A stretch of DNA of 64,000 nucleotides from Trichlorobacter ammonificans (GTDB taxonomy: Bacteria; Desulfobacterota; Desulfuromonadia; Geobacterales; Pseudopelobacteraceae): the NCBI RefSeq assembly GCF_933509905.1, contig NZ_OW150024.1, positions 2,158,001 through 2,222,000 on the forward strand, in the 5' to 3' direction. Below are positions 53,644 to 64,000 of this stretch, one piece after another (the first letter of the stretch is position 1; each line of letters starts with the position of its first letter). Below the pieces are notes generated by a model. The model made no database searches. It worked only from the letters and a program-made list of their open reading frames with translations, and was not told where the DNA came from. The translations under genes were made by a program, and so were the position numbers.

Positions 53644-54717
53644 ATGGACGGACAGCGCAACCGTTGGGTACTCATCGCTGCAGGCGCAGTGGCGCTTGTC
53701 GTTCTGGGCGTGGCCGGCTGGCGCTGGTTCAGCGGCGGCGACGTCAACGCCGGTCTGGTGAGCGGCAACGGTCGTATCGAGGCGGTGGAAATCGATATCG
53801 CAGCAAAGACCGCGGGACGGATCAAAGATATTCTGGTACGCGAAGGAGAGTTCGTCACTGCCGGACAGGTGGTGGCAACCATGGACACCGAAATCCTGGA
53901 AGCCCAGGCACGCGAGGCCGCAGCGTACCTGCAACAGGCTCACAACGCCGTAACCACGGCCCACAGCAACCTGGCGCAACGCGAAAGCGAAAAGATGGCG
54001 CTGCTGGCCGCGGTGAAGCAGCGCGAGGCGGAACTGGTCAAGGCCCGCCAGCATGCACGCCGCACGGCGGAGCTGATCACCACGGGGGCGGTGGCGCAAC
54101 AGGAAGCCGATGATAACCAGGCACAGTTCGCGAGTGCCGAAGCAGCGCTGCACGCGGCCCGTGCCCAGGCCGCCGCCGGCGACTCCACCATCGTGGCGGC
54201 ACGCAACCAGATTGCCAGTGCACAGTCGGCTGTCGAAGCGGCACGGGCCAATGTCGAACGGCTCAGGGCGGAGATTCGGGACAGCACCCTGAAATCTCCC
54301 CGGGACGGCCGGGTACAGTATCGGGTGGCCCAGCCCGGCGAAGTGGTCGGTGCGGGAGGGCGGATCGTGAGTCTGGTAGACCTGAGCGATGTCTACATGA
54401 CCTTCTTTCTGCCCACCTCGGCTGCCGGTAAGGTTGCCTTGGGAACGGAGGTGCGGCTGGTACTGGACGCTGCTCCGCAGTACGTCATTCCGGCAACCGC
54501 CTCCTTCATCGCCGATGTGGCCCAGTTCACCCCCAAAACCGTGGAAACCGCCAGTGAACGGGAAAAGCTGATGTTTCGCGTCAAGGCGCAGATTCCGGCG
54601 GAGCTGCTCAAAAAGCATATCACCCGGGTCAAGACCGGTCTGCCCGGTGTTGCCTACCTTCGGCTCGACCCGACCACCCCCTGGCCGGAGCACCTCCGGG
54701 TAAAGCTGCCGCAATGA
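53644..54717 (+). CDS. HlyD-family membrane fusion protein (YhiI/YbhG type)
   Basis: 357 residues from the ATG at 53644 (AAAGGGA upstream). A single N-terminal membrane anchor (about 8-25) is followed by lipoyl halves ([41 protein letters not shown]) around a long coiled-coil hairpin (about 85-215). It partners the RbbA-like ABC protein, whose gene overlaps its end by 4 bases. Confidence 0.9.
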   Translation: MDGQRNRWVLIAAGAVALVVLGVAGWRWFSGGDVNAGLVSGNGRIEAVEIDIAAKTAGRIKDILVREGEFVTAGQVVATMDTEILEAQAREAAAYLQQAHNAVTTAHSNLAQRESEKMALLAAVKQREAELVKARQHARRTAELITTGAVAQQEADDNQAQFASAEAALHAARAQAAAGDSTIVAARNQIASAQSAVEAARANVERLRAEIRDSTLKSPRDGRVQYRVAQPGEVVGAGGRIVSLVDLSDVYMTFFLPTSAAGKVALGTEVRLVLDAAPQYVIPATASFIADVAQFTPKTVETASEREKLMFRVKAQIPAELLKKHITRVKTGLPGVAYLRLDPTTPWPEHLRVKLPQ

Positions 54718-57491
54718 GCGGCTCCACCGGCACAGCCGGCCATACCGCGACGCCGGCAGCAGCGGTGGCCCGACTGGCCGGTGTCAGCCTGCGCTACGGC
54801 CAAACCCTGGCCCTGGACGGTGTGTCGCTTGACCTGCCCGCCGGCTGCATGGTCGGCGTCATCGGTCCCGACGGCGTGGGCAAATCCAGCCTGTTCTCGT
54901 TGCTCGCCGGATCGCGGGCCGTCCGAAGCGGAAGCGTCGAGGTGCTGGGCGGCAGCATGGCCGATGCGGGGCACCGACGGACCGTCTGCCCCCGCATAGC
55001 CTACATGCCCCAGGGACTCGGCAAAAACCTCTACCCCACCCTCTCGGTATCAGAAAACGTTGATTTCTTCGCCCGGCTGTTCGGCCATGAACGGCAGGAG
55101 CGGGAACGCCGGATCGCCGAACTGCTGCATGCCACCGGGCTTTTCCCCTTTGCCCGTCGTCCCGCCGGCAAACTTTCCGGCGGCATGAAACAGAAACTGG
55201 GGCTCTGCTGCGCGCTGATTCACGATCCGGACCTGCTGATCCTGGACGAACCCACCACCGGGGTGGACCCGCTGTCGCGCCGCCAGTTCTGGGAACTCAT
55301 CGGCCGCATCCGTGCCAGACACCCCGGGATGAGCGTGCTGGTGGCCACCGCCTACATGGAGGAGGCGGCACGCTTCGACTGGCTGGTGGCCATGAACGCC
55401 GGCAGCGTGCTGGCCACCGGCAGTCCTCGGGAGCTGCTGCAGCAGACCGGCAGCGCCACCCTGGAAGCGTCATTCATCGCCCTGCTCCCGACCTCCCGGC
55501 GCGCCGGCCACCAGCCGGTCATCATCCCGCCGCGGGAACCCGATGACGATACGACCGCCATCGAGGCCCACGGCCTGACCATGCGCTTCGGCGACTTCAC
55601 CGCCGTGGACCGGGTAAGCTTCCGCATCGGGCGGGGGGAAATCTTCGGCTTCCTGGGCTCCAACGGCTGCGGCAAGACCACCACCATGAAGATGCTGACC
55701 GGCCTGCTGGCAGCAAGCCAGGGGGAAGCACGGCTCTTCGGCCAGCCGGTGGACCCCCGCGACCTTGAAACCAGGCGCCGCGTCGGTTACATGTCCCAGT
55801 CCTTTTCCCTGTACGGCGAGCTGACCGTGCGGCAGAACCTGGTACTGCATGCGCGGCTGTTCAGAATAGCGGAGGAACGCATTCCGGAGCGGGTACAGGC
55901 GATGGCCCGACGCTTCGGACTGCAGGAGGTCACGGACCGCCTGCCCGATGCCCTGCCTCTTGGCCAGCGGCAACGGCTGTCGCTGGCGGTGGCCATGATC
56001 CACGGTCCGGAACTGCTGATCCTCGACGAGCCCACCTCCGGAGTCGATCCGGTGGCCCGCGACGCATTCTGGCAGATCATGGTTGATCTGGCGCGCCGGG
56101 ACAAAGTGACCATTTTCATCTCAACCCACTTCATGAACGAAGCGGAGCGGTGCGACCGGATCTCGCTGATGCACGGGGGGCGGGTGCTGGTCAGCGACGA
56201 ACCGGCGGCGCTGATTGCACGGCGGGGAGTAGCGACCCTGGAAGAGGCGTTCATCAGCTACCTTGAAGAGGCTGACGTGATGCCGGCCGGCACGGCCCTG
56301 CCGGAGGAGCCGCACCCGGCAGCCGCCGCAATGCCCCGGAGACCGGCCGCACGGCAGCATGTCCTCTTCAGCCTGAGCCGCATGTTCAGCTACAACCGCC
56401 GCGAAGCCTTGGAGCTGTACCGGGACCCGGTCCGTCTGACCCTCGCCATGCTGGGAAGCGTGATCCTGATGCTCGTGCTGGGCTACGGCATCACCATGGA
56501 TGTGGAAGACCTCTCCTTCGCCGTCCTTGACCGGGACCAAACCACCATCAGCCGCAGCTACAGCCTCAACCTGGCCGGTTCGCGCTACTTCTCGGAGCGA
56601 CCGCCCCTCGGAGATTACGCCGAGCTGGACCGCCGGATGCGCGGCGGTGAGATCAGCCTGGCCATCGAGCTTCCCCCCGGGTTCGCCCGTGACCTGCAGC
56701 GGGGAAACGCCGTCAGCGTGGGGGCCTGGATCGACGGTTCCATGCCCCAGCGCGCTGAAACGGTACGGGGCTACGTGCAGGGGATGCATGCGCACTGGCT
56801 CTCCACCATGGCGCGACAGGGTGTCGTCGGTTTGGCAGGCACGGAAGCCGCCACCGTGGAGACCCGTTTCCGCTACAACCCGGACGTGAAGAGTCTGCCG
56901 GCCATGGTGCCCGCCGTGATCCCCCTGCTGCTGATGCTGATTCCGGCCATCCTGAGCGCGTTGTCGGTGGTACGGGAAAAGGAGCTGGGCTCCATCGTCA
57001 ATCTCTACGTCACCCCGGTCAGTCGCCTGGAGTTCCTGCTGGGCAAGCAGCTCCCCTATGTGGCCCTGGCGATGCTCAACTTCCTGATGCTGACACTCCT
57101 GGCGGTGACGCTGTTCGGCGTGCCGGTCACGGGGAGCTTTGCAACCCTCTCCTGTGCGGCGCTCCTGTACGTGATCGCGGCCACCTCCCTGGGGCTGGTC
57201 ATTTCCACCTTCATGCGCAGCCAGGTGGCCGCCCTCTTCGGCACCGCCGTACTGACCATTCTGCCGGCGGTCCAGTTCTCCGGCATGCTCGATCCCGTTT
57301 CCTCGCTGGAGGGGATTGGCGCCGCCTTTGGCCGGATCTATCCGACCACCCACTTTCTGACCATCGCTCGCGGCACCTTCTCCAAGGGACTCGGCTTTGC
57401 CGACCTCCGGGCATCCTTTCTGCCGCTGCTGCTGGCCCTGCCGATCCTGACCGTTCTGGGGGCGCTGCTGCTCCGCAAGCAGGAACGCTGA
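54714..57491 (+). CDS. rbbA: RbbA-like fused ABC ATPase-ATPase-permease
   Basis: 925 residues. The first ABC domain has Walker [12 protein letters not shown] and signature [10 protein letters not shown]; the second has [13 protein letters not shown] and [12 protein letters not shown]; then comes an ABC-2 membrane domain (one helix near 580-600 and five from about 735 on). The block [20 protein letters not shown] and the domain order match E. coli RbbA (YhiH). In the second domain the signature starts LPLGQ in place of LSGGQ. RbbA has been linked both to ribosomes and to export; next to an HlyD protein and a YhhJ-like permease, export is likelier. Confidence 0.9.
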   Translation: MSGSTGTAGHTATPAAAVARLAGVSLRYGQTLALDGVSLDLPAGCMVGVIGPDGVGKSSLFSLLAGSRAVRSGSVEVLGGSMADAGHRRTVCPRIAYMPQGLGKNLYPTLSVSENVDFFARLFGHERQERERRIAELLHATGLFPFARRPAGKLSGGMKQKLGLCCALIHDPDLLILDEPTTGVDPLSRRQFWELIGRIRARHPGMSVLVATAYMEEAARFDWLVAMNAGSVLATGSPRELLQQTGSATLEASFIALLPTSRRAGHQPVIIPPREPDDDTTAIEAHGLTMRFGDFTAVDRVSFRIGRGEIFGFLGSNGCGKTTTMKMLTGLLAASQGEARLFGQPVDPRDLETRRRVGYMSQSFSLYGELTVRQNLVLHARLFRIAEERIPERVQAMARRFGLQEVTDRLPDALPLGQRQRLSLAVAMIHGPELLILDEPTSGVDPVARDAFWQIMVDLARRDKVTIFISTHFMNEAERCDRISLMHGGRVLVSDEPAALIARRGVATLEEAFISYLEEADVMPAGTALPEEPHPAAAAMPRRPAARQHVLFSLSRMFSYNRREALELYRDPVRLTLAMLGSVILMLVLGYGITMDVEDLSFAVLDRDQTTISRSYSLNLAGSRYFSERPPLGDYAELDRRMRGGEISLAIELPPGFARDLQRGNAVSVGAWIDGSMPQRAETVRGYVQGMHAHWLSTMARQGVVGLAGTEAATVETRFRYNPDVKSLPAMVPAVIPLLLMLIPAILSALSVVREKELGSIVNLYVTPVSRLEFLLGKQLPYVALAMLNFLMLTLLAVTLFGVPVTGSFATLSCAALLYVIAATSLGLVISTFMRSQVAALFGTAVLTILPAVQFSGMLDPVSSLEGIGAAFGRIYPTTHFLTIARGTFSKGLGFADLRASFLPLLLALPILTVLGALLLRKQER

Positions 57492-57492
57492 C

Positions 57493-58614
57493 ATGCGGGG
57501 CGCGAACATCCTCCATCTGGGCATCAAGGAGCTGCGCAGCCTGCTGCGCGACCCGGTGATGCTCGTGCTGATCATCTACGCCTTCAGCCTTTCCATCTAC
57601 AGCGCCGCCACCGCCATGCCGGAGTCCCTGCACAAGGCTCCCATCGCCGTTGTGGACGAGGACCGCTCCCCGCTCTCCCTGCGGATTGTCGACGCCTTGT
57701 ATCCTCCCTACTTCAAAAAACCGGTACTGATCGACCAGAAGGAGATGGACGCCCGCATGGACGGCGGGCTCGACACCTTTGCCCTCACCATTCCTCCCGG
57801 CTTCCAGCGTGACGTGTTGGCCGGGCGTAGTCCCGCCATCCAGCTCAACATCGACGCCACCAGGATGAGTCAGGCCTTCACCGGCAGCAGCTACCTCCAG
57901 TCCATCATCATGGGCGAAGTCACCAGTTTTCTCCAGGGGTACCGCTCGAACAGCTCCCCCCCGGTGGACCTGGCCCTGCGGGTACGCTTCAACCCGCAGC
58001 TCAACAAGTCCTGGTTCGGGAGCATCAATGAGCTGATCAACAAAATCACCATGCTCTCGCTCATCCTCACCGGCGCGGCCCTGATCCGCGAACGCGAGCA
58101 CGGCACGCTGGAACACCTGCTGGTCATGCCGGTCACTCCGTTCGAGATCATGGCCAGCAAGGTGTGGGCCATGGCGCTGGTGACCCTGCTGGGCTCCGTC
58201 TGCTCTCTGATCCTGGTCGTGCAGGGGGTGCTGGCGGTCCCCATCGGCGGCTCCATCCCGCTGTTTGTCACCGGCACGCTTCTGCACCTGTTCGCCACAA
58301 CGTCGCTGGGGATCTTCATCGGCACCCTTGCCCGCTCCATGCCCCAGTTCGGTCTGCTGATGATGCTGGTGCTGCTGCCGTTGCAGATTCTCTCCGGCGG
58401 CACCACGCCCCGCGAAAGCATGCCGGAGTTCGTACAGTTCGTCATGCTGGCCTCCCCCAATACCCACTTCGTCTCGCTGGCCCAGGCGATCCTGTTTCGC
58501 GGCGCCGGCTTCGAGGTGGTCTGGCCCCAGTTCGTGTTTCTGGCCCTGATCGGGCTGCTGCTGTTTGTCCTGTCGCTGGCGCGCTTCCGGACGACCATCG
58601 GCACCATGACGTAA
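57493..58614 (+). CDS. ABC-2 type permease (YhhJ-like)
   Basis: 373 residues. One N-terminal helix (about 22-40) is followed by a large periplasmic domain and five helices from about 175 on. The block REREHGTLEHLLVMPVTPFEIM is the ABC-2 transport signature. It begins one base after the rbbA stop and completes the YhiI-RbbA-YhhJ set. Confidence 0.92.
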   Translation: MRGANILHLGIKELRSLLRDPVMLVLIIYAFSLSIYSAATAMPESLHKAPIAVVDEDRSPLSLRIVDALYPPYFKKPVLIDQKEMDARMDGGLDTFALTIPPGFQRDVLAGRSPAIQLNIDATRMSQAFTGSSYLQSIIMGEVTSFLQGYRSNSSPPVDLALRVRFNPQLNKSWFGSINELINKITMLSLILTGAALIREREHGTLEHLLVMPVTPFEIMASKVWAMALVTLLGSVCSLILVVQGVLAVPIGGSIPLFVTGTLLHLFATTSLGIFIGTLARSMPQFGLLMMLVLLPLQILSGGTTPRESMPEFVQFVMLASPNTHFVSLAQAILFRGAGFEVVWPQFVFLALIGLLLFVLSLARFRTTIGTMT

Positions 58615-58623
58615 CAACGCGAA

Positions 58624-58649
58624 CGGGCCGGGGAATTCACCCCGGCCCG
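58624..58649 (+). terminator. Hairpin between convergent operons
   Basis: CGGGCCGGGG pairs perfectly with CCCCGGCCCG across an AATTCA loop, between the ABC permease and the Hsp20 gene. Neither side has a good T run, so it may only slow polymerase in both directions. Confidence 0.55.
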
Positions 58650-58702
58650 CTGTGCCGCACTCGTTCCCTTCCGGAACGATGTCGCCGTTCACGACTCTGG
58701 AA

Positions 58703-59155
58703 TCACTTCACCTCGACCTGAATCTGCTTCGGCTTCACCTCTTCCTTCTTGGGCAGGGTGATGGTCAACACCCCTCGTTCGCAACTGGCGGAAACCCGTT
58801 CCTGGGCCACGGTAGCAGGCAGCTTGAAGCTGCGCTGGAAGGTGCCGAAGTAGCGTTCGATGCGGTGGTAATTCTCCTTCTTCACGTCGGTTTCGTGCTT
58901 GCGCTCCCCCTTGATGGTCAGCAGGTTGTCCTCGATCCGCACGTCGATATCCTTCTGGTCCAGGTCGGGCAGCTCAGCCTTGATCACGATGGAATCGGCG
59001 GTCTCGTAGATATCCACCGCCGGCTGCCAGACCCCTTCCTTGATATCCTCGCCGGTGAACTCGGCGGCATTGCCCCAGGACAGGTTGAGCAGCCGGTCCA
59101 TCTGGTCCTGCATGCTGCGCAGTTCGCGCAACGGATTGTATTTGACGATTGCCAT
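58703..59155 (-). CDS. Small heat shock protein, Hsp20 family
   Basis: 150 residues from the ATG at 59155 (GGGAGGT upstream). The alpha-crystallin domain (about 40-135) contains the signature ERYFGTFQRSFKLP and GVLTITLPK, and the C-terminal tail carries IQVEV. It holds unfolding proteins for later refolding. It has its own sigma-70-type promoter and no CIRCE or sigma-32 element that I could see. Confidence 0.94.
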   Translation of the reverse strand: MAIVKYNPLRELRSMQDQMDRLLNLSWGNAAEFTGEDIKEGVWQPAVDIYETADSIVIKAELPDLDQKDIDVRIEDNLLTIKGERKHETDVKKENYHRIERYFGTFQRSFKLPATVAQERVSASCERGVLTITLPKKEEVKPKQIQVEVK

Positions 59156-59215
59156 GACACGTACCTCCCTTGCCTGACGGCATCAGTATTTCCCGGTATG
59201 TCCGGTCTGAGAAAC

Positions 59216-59243
59216 AAGATAAGCAGCATTCCGGCGCTGTCAA
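59216..59243 (-). promoter_or_regulatory. Sigma-70-type promoter for hsp20
   Basis: On the minus strand a perfect TTGACA and TATCTT (4/6) are 16 bases apart, giving a leader of about 55 bases. The -35 lies only 4 bases after the hoxH stop, so hsp20 can be expressed separately, although hydrogenase transcripts could also read through because no terminator lies between. Confidence 0.55.
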
Positions 59244-59246
59244 GGG

Positions 59247-60686
59247 TCACCCCCGCCGTGCAACGCTGTCCAGCAGTTCACCCGAGGGGCCGTGCAGGGC
59301 AACCAGCAGCGGCATGCGCCCCATCGCATGGGTGGAGCAGGAAAGGCAGGGGTCGTAACAACGGATACCGTGTTCGATCCGGTTCAGCAGACCTTCCGAC
59401 AGGCGGCCGCCGGTCAGGTATTTCTTCGCGATCTGCAGTACGGTTCGGTTCATGGCCAAGTTGTTCTGGCCGGTGGCAATGATCAGGTTGACGTAGTTCA
59501 GCAGGCCGGTGTCGTCCACCCGGTATTCATGGAACAGCACGCCGCGCGGCGCCTCCACCACGCCGATGCCGCTGCGGTTGTTGGTGCGGGCATGACTGCG
59601 CACGTTGCGGTCCAGCAACTCCGGATCGGCCAGCAGCAGCTCCATGGTCTCCAGGCAGAAGAGAATCTCGATCAACCGGGCCTGGTGGTAGTAGAAGCTG
59701 CCCCGGACCGGACCACCGTTGTCGCCGAACTGCCGGAAAACCCGCAGTTCGGCATCGGCCAGGGGAGTGGCCGCATGGGCAGCCACATTAAGCCGCGCCA
59801 GGGGCCCCACCCGGTACATGCCGCCACCGGGCCCCGTCTGCTGCGGTGTATAGCACGGAAACTTGAGGTAGCTCCAGCTCTGCTCCTCCTCGTGGATGAT
59901 CTCGCCGTAGCGGTCGGGATCGAGACGGTCTTCCAGCAGCGTTCCCCCCGTATCCATCATGCGCAGGCTGCCGTCGTAATGTTCCAGCCCGCCGCTCTCG
60001 CTGACCAGCCCGAGGTACAGACTGGGAAAACTGCCGTAGCAGTCCGCTTCCTCCTGCAGGCGCTCCAGCGCCTCGCCACCCAGCCGCAGTGCCTTTTTCG
60101 CCGTTGCCAGCGCCTCCGGCAGGCCGGCAGCGATCCGGTCGCGGGTTTCACGCGCAAGCGGCTCCCGCACGCCGCCGGAAACCGCCCAGGCCGGGTGGAC
60201 GGAGCGATCTCCCAAAAGACGGATCACCTCCTGACCATACTGGCGCAGCCGGATCCCTTCCCGGGCTACCGCCGGCATCGCCTCGATCAGCCCCAGCAAG
60301 TTACGCTTTGCCGGGTCACTCTCCATCCCCAGCAGCAGGTCCGGACCGGAGAGCAGGTAGAAACTCAGGGCATGGCTCTGCACGATCTGGGCGCAGTGCA
60401 TCAGCCGCCGCAGCTTTTCCGCAGCCGGCGGTATCCGTACCCCCTTGAGGGCGTCGCCGGCCTTGGCCGAGGCCAGGGCATGGCTCACGGGGCAGATGCC
60501 GCAGATCCGTTCGGTGATGGAGGGCATCTCCCGGTAGCTGCGTCCCAGGCAGAATTTTTCGAACCCTCGGAATTCGGTGACGTGAAAACGGGCGTCAGCC
60601 ACCTCGCCGGCGTCGTTCAGGTGGATGGTGATCTTGGCGTGTCCCTCGATCCGGGTGACCGGAGCTATGGTGATGGTGGTTGGCAT
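59247..60686 (-). CDS. hoxH: NAD(P)-linked [NiFe] hydrogenase large subunit
   Basis: 479 residues. The nickel-binding motifs are [10 protein letters not shown] near residue 60 and [12 protein letters not shown] near 450, so the four Ni-Fe cysteines are present. About 25 residues follow the last His-containing motif, matching the C-terminal peptide removed by a maturation protease; no such protease gene is in the window. It is the last gene of the hoxEFUYH operon and starts 4 bases after the hoxY stop. The enzyme couples hydrogen and NAD(P)H. Confidence 0.94.
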   Translation of the reverse strand: MPTTITIAPVTRIEGHAKITIHLNDAGEVADARFHVTEFRGFEKFCLGRSYREMPSITERICGICPVSHALASAKAGDALKGVRIPPAAEKLRRLMHCAQIVQSHALSFYLLSGPDLLLGMESDPAKRNLLGLIEAMPAVAREGIRLRQYGQEVIRLLGDRSVHPAWAVSGGVREPLARETRDRIAAGLPEALATAKKALRLGGEALERLQEEADCYGSFPSLYLGLVSESGGLEHYDGSLRMMDTGGTLLEDRLDPDRYGEIIHEEEQSWSYLKFPCYTPQQTGPGGGMYRVGPLARLNVAAHAATPLADAELRVFRQFGDNGGPVRGSFYYHQARLIEILFCLETMELLLADPELLDRNVRSHARTNNRSGIGVVEAPRGVLFHEYRVDDTGLLNYVNLIIATGQNNLAMNRTVLQIAKKYLTGGRLSEGLLNRIEHGIRCYDPCLSCSTHAMGRMPLLVALHGPSGELLDSVARRG

Positions 60687-60690
60687 GGCG

Positions 60691-61218
60691 TTATCCGAAT
60701 GTTCGTTGTTCCGCGCTGAGGTGCACCGGCTCCCCCTGCAGCAACGCCCGCACAGCCGTCCGGATGCGCTCCGGGTCCGGCGGACAGCCGGGGATGAAGG
60801 CGTCGATCGTTACCACCTGGTGCAACGGCAGCACCCGGGGCAACAGTTCCGGCAATTCCTCGCCGCCGGGCCGGCTGCCGGGGCCGGCCTGGTAGACGGC
60901 GGTCAGCAGGTCGTCGACGGAAAAGAAGTTCCGCAGGCTGGTGACGTTACCGGTGACGGCACAGTCGCCGAGGCTGACCACGATCCGGCTGTTCTCCCGT
61001 ATCTGCTGCAAAAGCTCCAGATTTTCCGTAGTGGCCAGCGCCCCTTCGATCAGAGCGACGTCCACCTGCCCGGGAAACTGTTTGGCATCCACCAGCGGAC
61101 CGTAGACCAGCTCCACGGCATCGGCCAGTTCCATCAGCTCCTCTCCCAGATCGAGAAAGCTCATATGACAACCGGAGCATCCCCCCAGCCAGGCGGTGGC
61201 CAGCCTGAGTTTCTTCAT
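60691..61218 (-). CDS. hoxY: [NiFe] hydrogenase small subunit
   Basis: 175 residues from the ATG at 61218. Cysteines for the proximal [4Fe-4S] cluster are in [22 protein letters not shown] and [10 protein letters not shown]. The short length with no signal peptide is typical of the cytoplasmic HoxY group. It overlaps hoxU by 4 bases (ATGA). Confidence 0.94.
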   Translation of the reverse strand: MKKLRLATAWLGGCSGCHMSFLDLGEELMELADAVELVYGPLVDAKQFPGQVDVALIEGALATTENLELLQQIRENSRIVVSLGDCAVTGNVTSLRNFFSVDDLLTAVYQAGPGSRPGGEELPELLPRVLPLHQVVTIDAFIPGCPPDPERIRTAVRALLQGEPVHLSAEQRTFG

Positions 61219-61937
61219 GGCAGCCTCCCCCGGGCAATACGGCGGCGGCGCTCCAGCAGCCGCAGCAGAAACGCCCGCTCCTTGACCATCTCGCCCACCG
61301 TGGCTCCCTTCCTGAACAGTGCGCCGGTGGGGCAGAGCTGGACGCATTTGCCGCAGTCGGTACAACTGACGCTTTCGCCCCAGGGACGATCCAGGTCTGC
61401 CACGATCCGGCTGGTGACCCCCCTGCCCCGCACATCCCAGGTGTGGGCTCCCTCCACCGCGTCGCAAACCCGCACGCACCGCAGACACAGTACGCACCGG
61501 TTGTGGTCCAGCGCAAAACGCTCCCGGCTGGCATCCATGGAAAGCTGCTGATGCAGGTAGTCGAAACGGACGTGGTCAACCCCCAGCGTCGCCGCCAGGC
61601 TCTGCAGCTCACAGCTGCCGTTCTGCACGCAGACCGCACAGGTATGATTGCGCTCCGCCAGCAACAACTCAACGATCATCCGGCGGTAATCGGTGATGGT
61701 GTCGCTGTGGGTGGTAACCGCCATCCCTTCCTGCACCCTGGTTATGCAAGCCGGTACCGGCCGGGAGCTTCCCGCGACCTCCACCATGCAAAGACGGCAG
61801 CCCCCCATCTCCTCCAGTCCCTCCAGATAGCACAGGGTCGGGATCGCAATACCGTGTTCGCGGGCCACCTCCAGGATGGTCTGGTCCTGGCGGGCCGTCA
61901 CCAGTTCTCCGTTCAGGGTGAGCGTTATGGCTGCCAT
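61215..61937 (-). CDS. hoxU: Hydrogenase diaphorase subunit HoxU
   Basis: 240 residues. An N-terminal [2Fe-2S] domain ([19 protein letters not shown]), a His/Cys-ligated cluster ([15 protein letters not shown]) and two [4Fe-4S] sites ([23 protein letters not shown]) match HoxU and the N-terminus of NuoG. It wires HoxF to HoxY. It overlaps hoxF by one base (TGATG). Confidence 0.94.
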   Translation of the reverse strand: MAAITLTLNGELVTARQDQTILEVAREHGIAIPTLCYLEGLEEMGGCRLCMVEVAGSSRPVPACITRVQEGMAVTTHSDTITDYRRMIVELLLAERNHTCAVCVQNGSCELQSLAATLGVDHVRFDYLHQQLSMDASRERFALDHNRCVLCLRCVRVCDAVEGAHTWDVRGRGVTSRIVADLDRPWGESVSCTDCGKCVQLCPTGALFRKGATVGEMVKERAFLLRLLERRRRIARGRLP

Positions 61938-63655
61938 CAGAACCCCTCCCCGGCCACCTGCGAGGCGTGGACCCGCTTGAGCAGTTCCTCAGCCATCAGG
62001 TGCAGCGGCAGTTCGTTCATGGTGCAAACTCCGGCCGGGCAGCGCCGCTCCCGCAGGTGGGCCTCATACTCCTCACGAAACCAGTGCAGGGTGGACAGCA
62101 CCGGGTTGGGAGCCGCCGCCCCCAGCCCACAGAGCGAGGTGTCCTTGACCATCCGGCAGAGTTTCTCAAGGTTTTCCAGATCAACCGTCGTGGCGCTGCC
62201 GTTGCAGATCCGGGAAAGCAGCCGGTAAATCTCGATGGTACCGGCACGGCAGGGAACGCATTTGCCGCAGCTCTCATCAAGACAGAACTCCATGAAGAAG
62301 CGGGCCACGTCCACCATGCAACTCCCTTCTCCCATCACGATCAGCCCGCCGGACCCCATGATGGAACCCAGCTCCTGCAGATGTTCGTAATCCACCGGCG
62401 TGTCCAGCCTGGATGCCGGAATGCAGCCGCCGCTGGGGCCGCCGGTCTGGGCAGCCTTGAAGGCCGCACCGCCGGAGAGACCGCCGCCGATATCGTAAAC
62501 GATTTCCCGCAGGCTGATCCCCATCGGCACTTCGATCAGGCCGGTGTTCACCACTTCGCCACAGAGCGCAAACACCTTCGTGCCGCGGCTCTTGCCGAGG
62601 CCCGCGGCGGCAAAGGCCTCGGGTCCCATGCCGAATATGGCGGGAATGTTGCCGAAGGTTTCAACGTTATTGATCAGGGTGGGACAACCCCAGAGGCCGG
62701 ACTGGGCCGGATAGGGAGGACGGATGCGCGGCTGCCCCCGACGCCCCATGATGGAAGCCAGCAGCGCCGTCTCTTCGCCGCAGACGAACGCTCCGGCACC
62801 GATCCGGATATCCACCCGGAAGCTGAAGCTGGAATCCAGTACCCGGCTGCCCAGCACCCCCAGCCGCTCCGCGTCGCGGATCGCCGTCTGCAAGCGCTTG
62901 GCTGCCAGCGGGTATTCGCCCCGGACATAGAGATACCCCTGCTCCGCCCCCACGGCGTAGCCGGCGATGGCCATTCCCTCCAAGATGCGGTGCGGGTCCG
63001 ACTCCATCAGTGAACGGTCCATGTAGGCGCCGGGGTCCCCCTCGTCGCCGTTCGCCACCACGAATGTGCGGGGACCGTTTTCCTTGCGTACCAGGTGCCA
63101 CTTCAGGCCCGTGGGATAGCCGCCGCCGCCGCGCCCCCGCAGCCCACTGACGGTAACCCCGTCGCAGACCTCCTCCGGGGTCATCTCGTGCAGCACCTGA
63201 GCCAAGGCTTCGTAGCCGCCATGGCCGATGTACTGGCGGATATCCTCGGGATCGATCCGGCCGCTGCCGGCCAGCACCACCCGCAGTTGACGACTGAAAA
63301 ACGGAAAATCGGGCGGCAGCAAGTTGTGTTCGGGCAGAGAGCTGGCACGAAGATGGCAGTCCAGAATCGTTACCGCCAACTCCGGGGTAACCCGCTCATA
63401 GAACAGCTCAGGATGCTCCGGACGCTGCACGGTCAGCAACGGTCCCCTGCTACAGGGCCCCAGGCAGCCGGTTCCTACCACCGCAAGCTCGGCCGGAGTG
63501 CCGGATTCCGCCAGCCGCTGCCGCAGCGCCGCCACCACGGCCTCGCTGCCGGCGGCCATGCAGGGAGTACCGCAGCAGACCAGCAACCGCAACTTCATCG
63601 TGTCGCGCCGCTGCCGCTCCAGCTCCGCCAGCTCAATCAGCTCAGCTCTGTTCAT
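61937..63655 (-). CDS. hoxF: Hydrogenase diaphorase subunit HoxF (NuoF-like)
   Basis: 572 residues from the ATG at 63655 (GGAGG upstream). An N-terminal thioredoxin-like [2Fe-2S] region ([10 protein letters not shown] and [12 protein letters not shown]) is followed by the FMN/NAD domain ([16 protein letters not shown]) and a [4Fe-4S] site ([13 protein letters not shown]). It is the site where NAD(P) is reduced or oxidised. It starts 14 bases inside hoxE. Confidence 0.95.
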   Translation of the reverse strand: MNRAELIELAELERQRRDTMKLRLLVCCGTPCMAAGSEAVVAALRQRLAESGTPAELAVVGTGCLGPCSRGPLLTVQRPEHPELFYERVTPELAVTILDCHLRASSLPEHNLLPPDFPFFSRQLRVVLAGSGRIDPEDIRQYIGHGGYEALAQVLHEMTPEEVCDGVTVSGLRGRGGGGYPTGLKWHLVRKENGPRTFVVANGDEGDPGAYMDRSLMESDPHRILEGMAIAGYAVGAEQGYLYVRGEYPLAAKRLQTAIRDAERLGVLGSRVLDSSFSFRVDIRIGAGAFVCGEETALLASIMGRRGQPRIRPPYPAQSGLWGCPTLINNVETFGNIPAIFGMGPEAFAAAGLGKSRGTKVFALCGEVVNTGLIEVPMGISLREIVYDIGGGLSGGAAFKAAQTGGPSGGCIPASRLDTPVDYEHLQELGSIMGSGGLIVMGEGSCMVDVARFFMEFCLDESCGKCVPCRAGTIEIYRLLSRICNGSATTVDLENLEKLCRMVKDTSLCGLGAAAPNPVLSTLHWFREEYEAHLRERRCPAGVCTMNELPLHLMAEELLKRVHASQVAGEGF

Positions 63656-64000
63656 CGCCCGCCTCCAGCACCCGTCGTATCCGTTCGCTGGCCCCCTGCG
63701 GCGTCTCCGGCCCGTGCACCCGATCGTCAAGCGTCATCATGGGTGCCAGGCTGCAGTTCCCCAGACAGCGGGCTGTTCCCAGGGACAATTTGCCGTCCGC
63801 CGTGGTCTGGCCGGCCCTGACGCCGTACGCACGTTCAAGGGACGTCACGATTTCACCCGCTCCCTTCACGTAGCAGGCGGTCCCGGTGCAGACGATACAG
63901 GTGTGGTCGCCTTTCGGACGCAGACTGAAGAAATGATAAAAGGTGGCCACACCAAACACCTGACTCTCCGGCAGTTTCAGACTGGCGGCAATATGGGCCA
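63642..64000 (-). CDS. hoxE: Hydrogenase subunit HoxE (NuoE-like), N-terminus cut by window edge
   Basis: About 119 residues are visible, from [20 protein letters not shown] to the stop at 63642; the true start lies beyond 64000. The thioredoxin-like [2Fe-2S] domain has Cys in [11 protein letters not shown] and [11 protein letters not shown]. HoxE completes the diaphorase part, and its presence marks the five-subunit HoxEFUYH type. The promoter of the operon lies outside the window. Confidence 0.92.
   Translation of the reverse strand, partial: AHIAASLKLPESQVFGVATFYHFFSLRPKGDHTCIVCTGTACYVKGAGEIVTSLERAYGVRAGQTTADGKLSLGTARCLGNCSLAPMMTLDDRVHGPETPQGASERIRRVLEAGDEQS

Overview
The window looks like a chromosomal segment of a GC-rich, strictly or facultatively anaerobic deltaproteobacterium of the Geobacter clade (Desulfuromonadales). 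The signs are the rpmE-thyX-DUF1385-prfA-prmC gene order, abundant sigma-54 activators, GGDEF/EAL proteins, multiheme cytochromes and a HoxEFUYH-type hydrogenase. The species cannot be fixed from the sequence alone; a nitrate-ammonifying relative of Trichlorobacter (Geobacter) lovleyi is a reasonable guess. No tRNA, rRNA or CRISPR array was seen.

Layout. 1-7.5 kb is housekeeping: glyS (cut by the left edge) and glyQ on the minus strand, then rho, rpmE, thyX, a DUF1385 membrane protein, prfA, prmC and a purine phosphoribosyltransferase on the plus strand. 7.8-19.2 kb is a nitrate respiration region: a chemoreceptor with a NIT (nitrate/nitrite sensing) domain behind an FNR-like site, a bcp/ferritin-like pair, a PAS-sigma54 activator, then napD-napA-napG-napH-(napB-like)-(napF-like) and an octaheme nitrite reductase. 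Together these would reduce nitrate to nitrite to ammonium in the periplasm (DNRA). The nap genes sit behind a good sigma-54 promoter, and identical-arm palindromes (GTTACC-N4-GGTAAC) lie in front of the activator and in front of nap. This suggests a self-contained, sigma-54-driven DNRA regulon.

19.3-40.5 kb mixes signalling and housekeeping genes: two GGDEF/EAL proteins (one with a degenerate GGDEF domain), an NtrB/NtrC-like pair downstream of dusB, a Tat component, asnS, a secreted Gly/Lys-tailed protein, a succinate-semialdehyde-type dehydrogenase, a large helical protein of unknown function, rnhA-plsC, an EAL-HDOD protein, a GGQ release-factor-like protein, mutS2, an HNH nuclease, a HAD phosphatase and a YceI protein. 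40.5-42.9 kb is an accessory patch: a HigB/HigA-like toxin-antitoxin pair and a complete IS481-type element flanked by gene remnants.

42.9-58.6 kb is mostly envelope and export: a zinc-ribbon membrane protein, WrbA, a TetR regulator with two similar operators, an RND tripartite pump, an outer-membrane phospholipase A and a PagL-like lipid A deacylase coupled to the pump, then a YhiI-RbbA-YhhJ-like ABC exporter. 58.7-64.0 kb holds an Hsp20 with its own promoter and, on the minus strand, hoxH-hoxY-hoxU-hoxF-hoxE, an NAD(P)-linked [NiFe] hydrogenase; hoxE is cut by the right edge.
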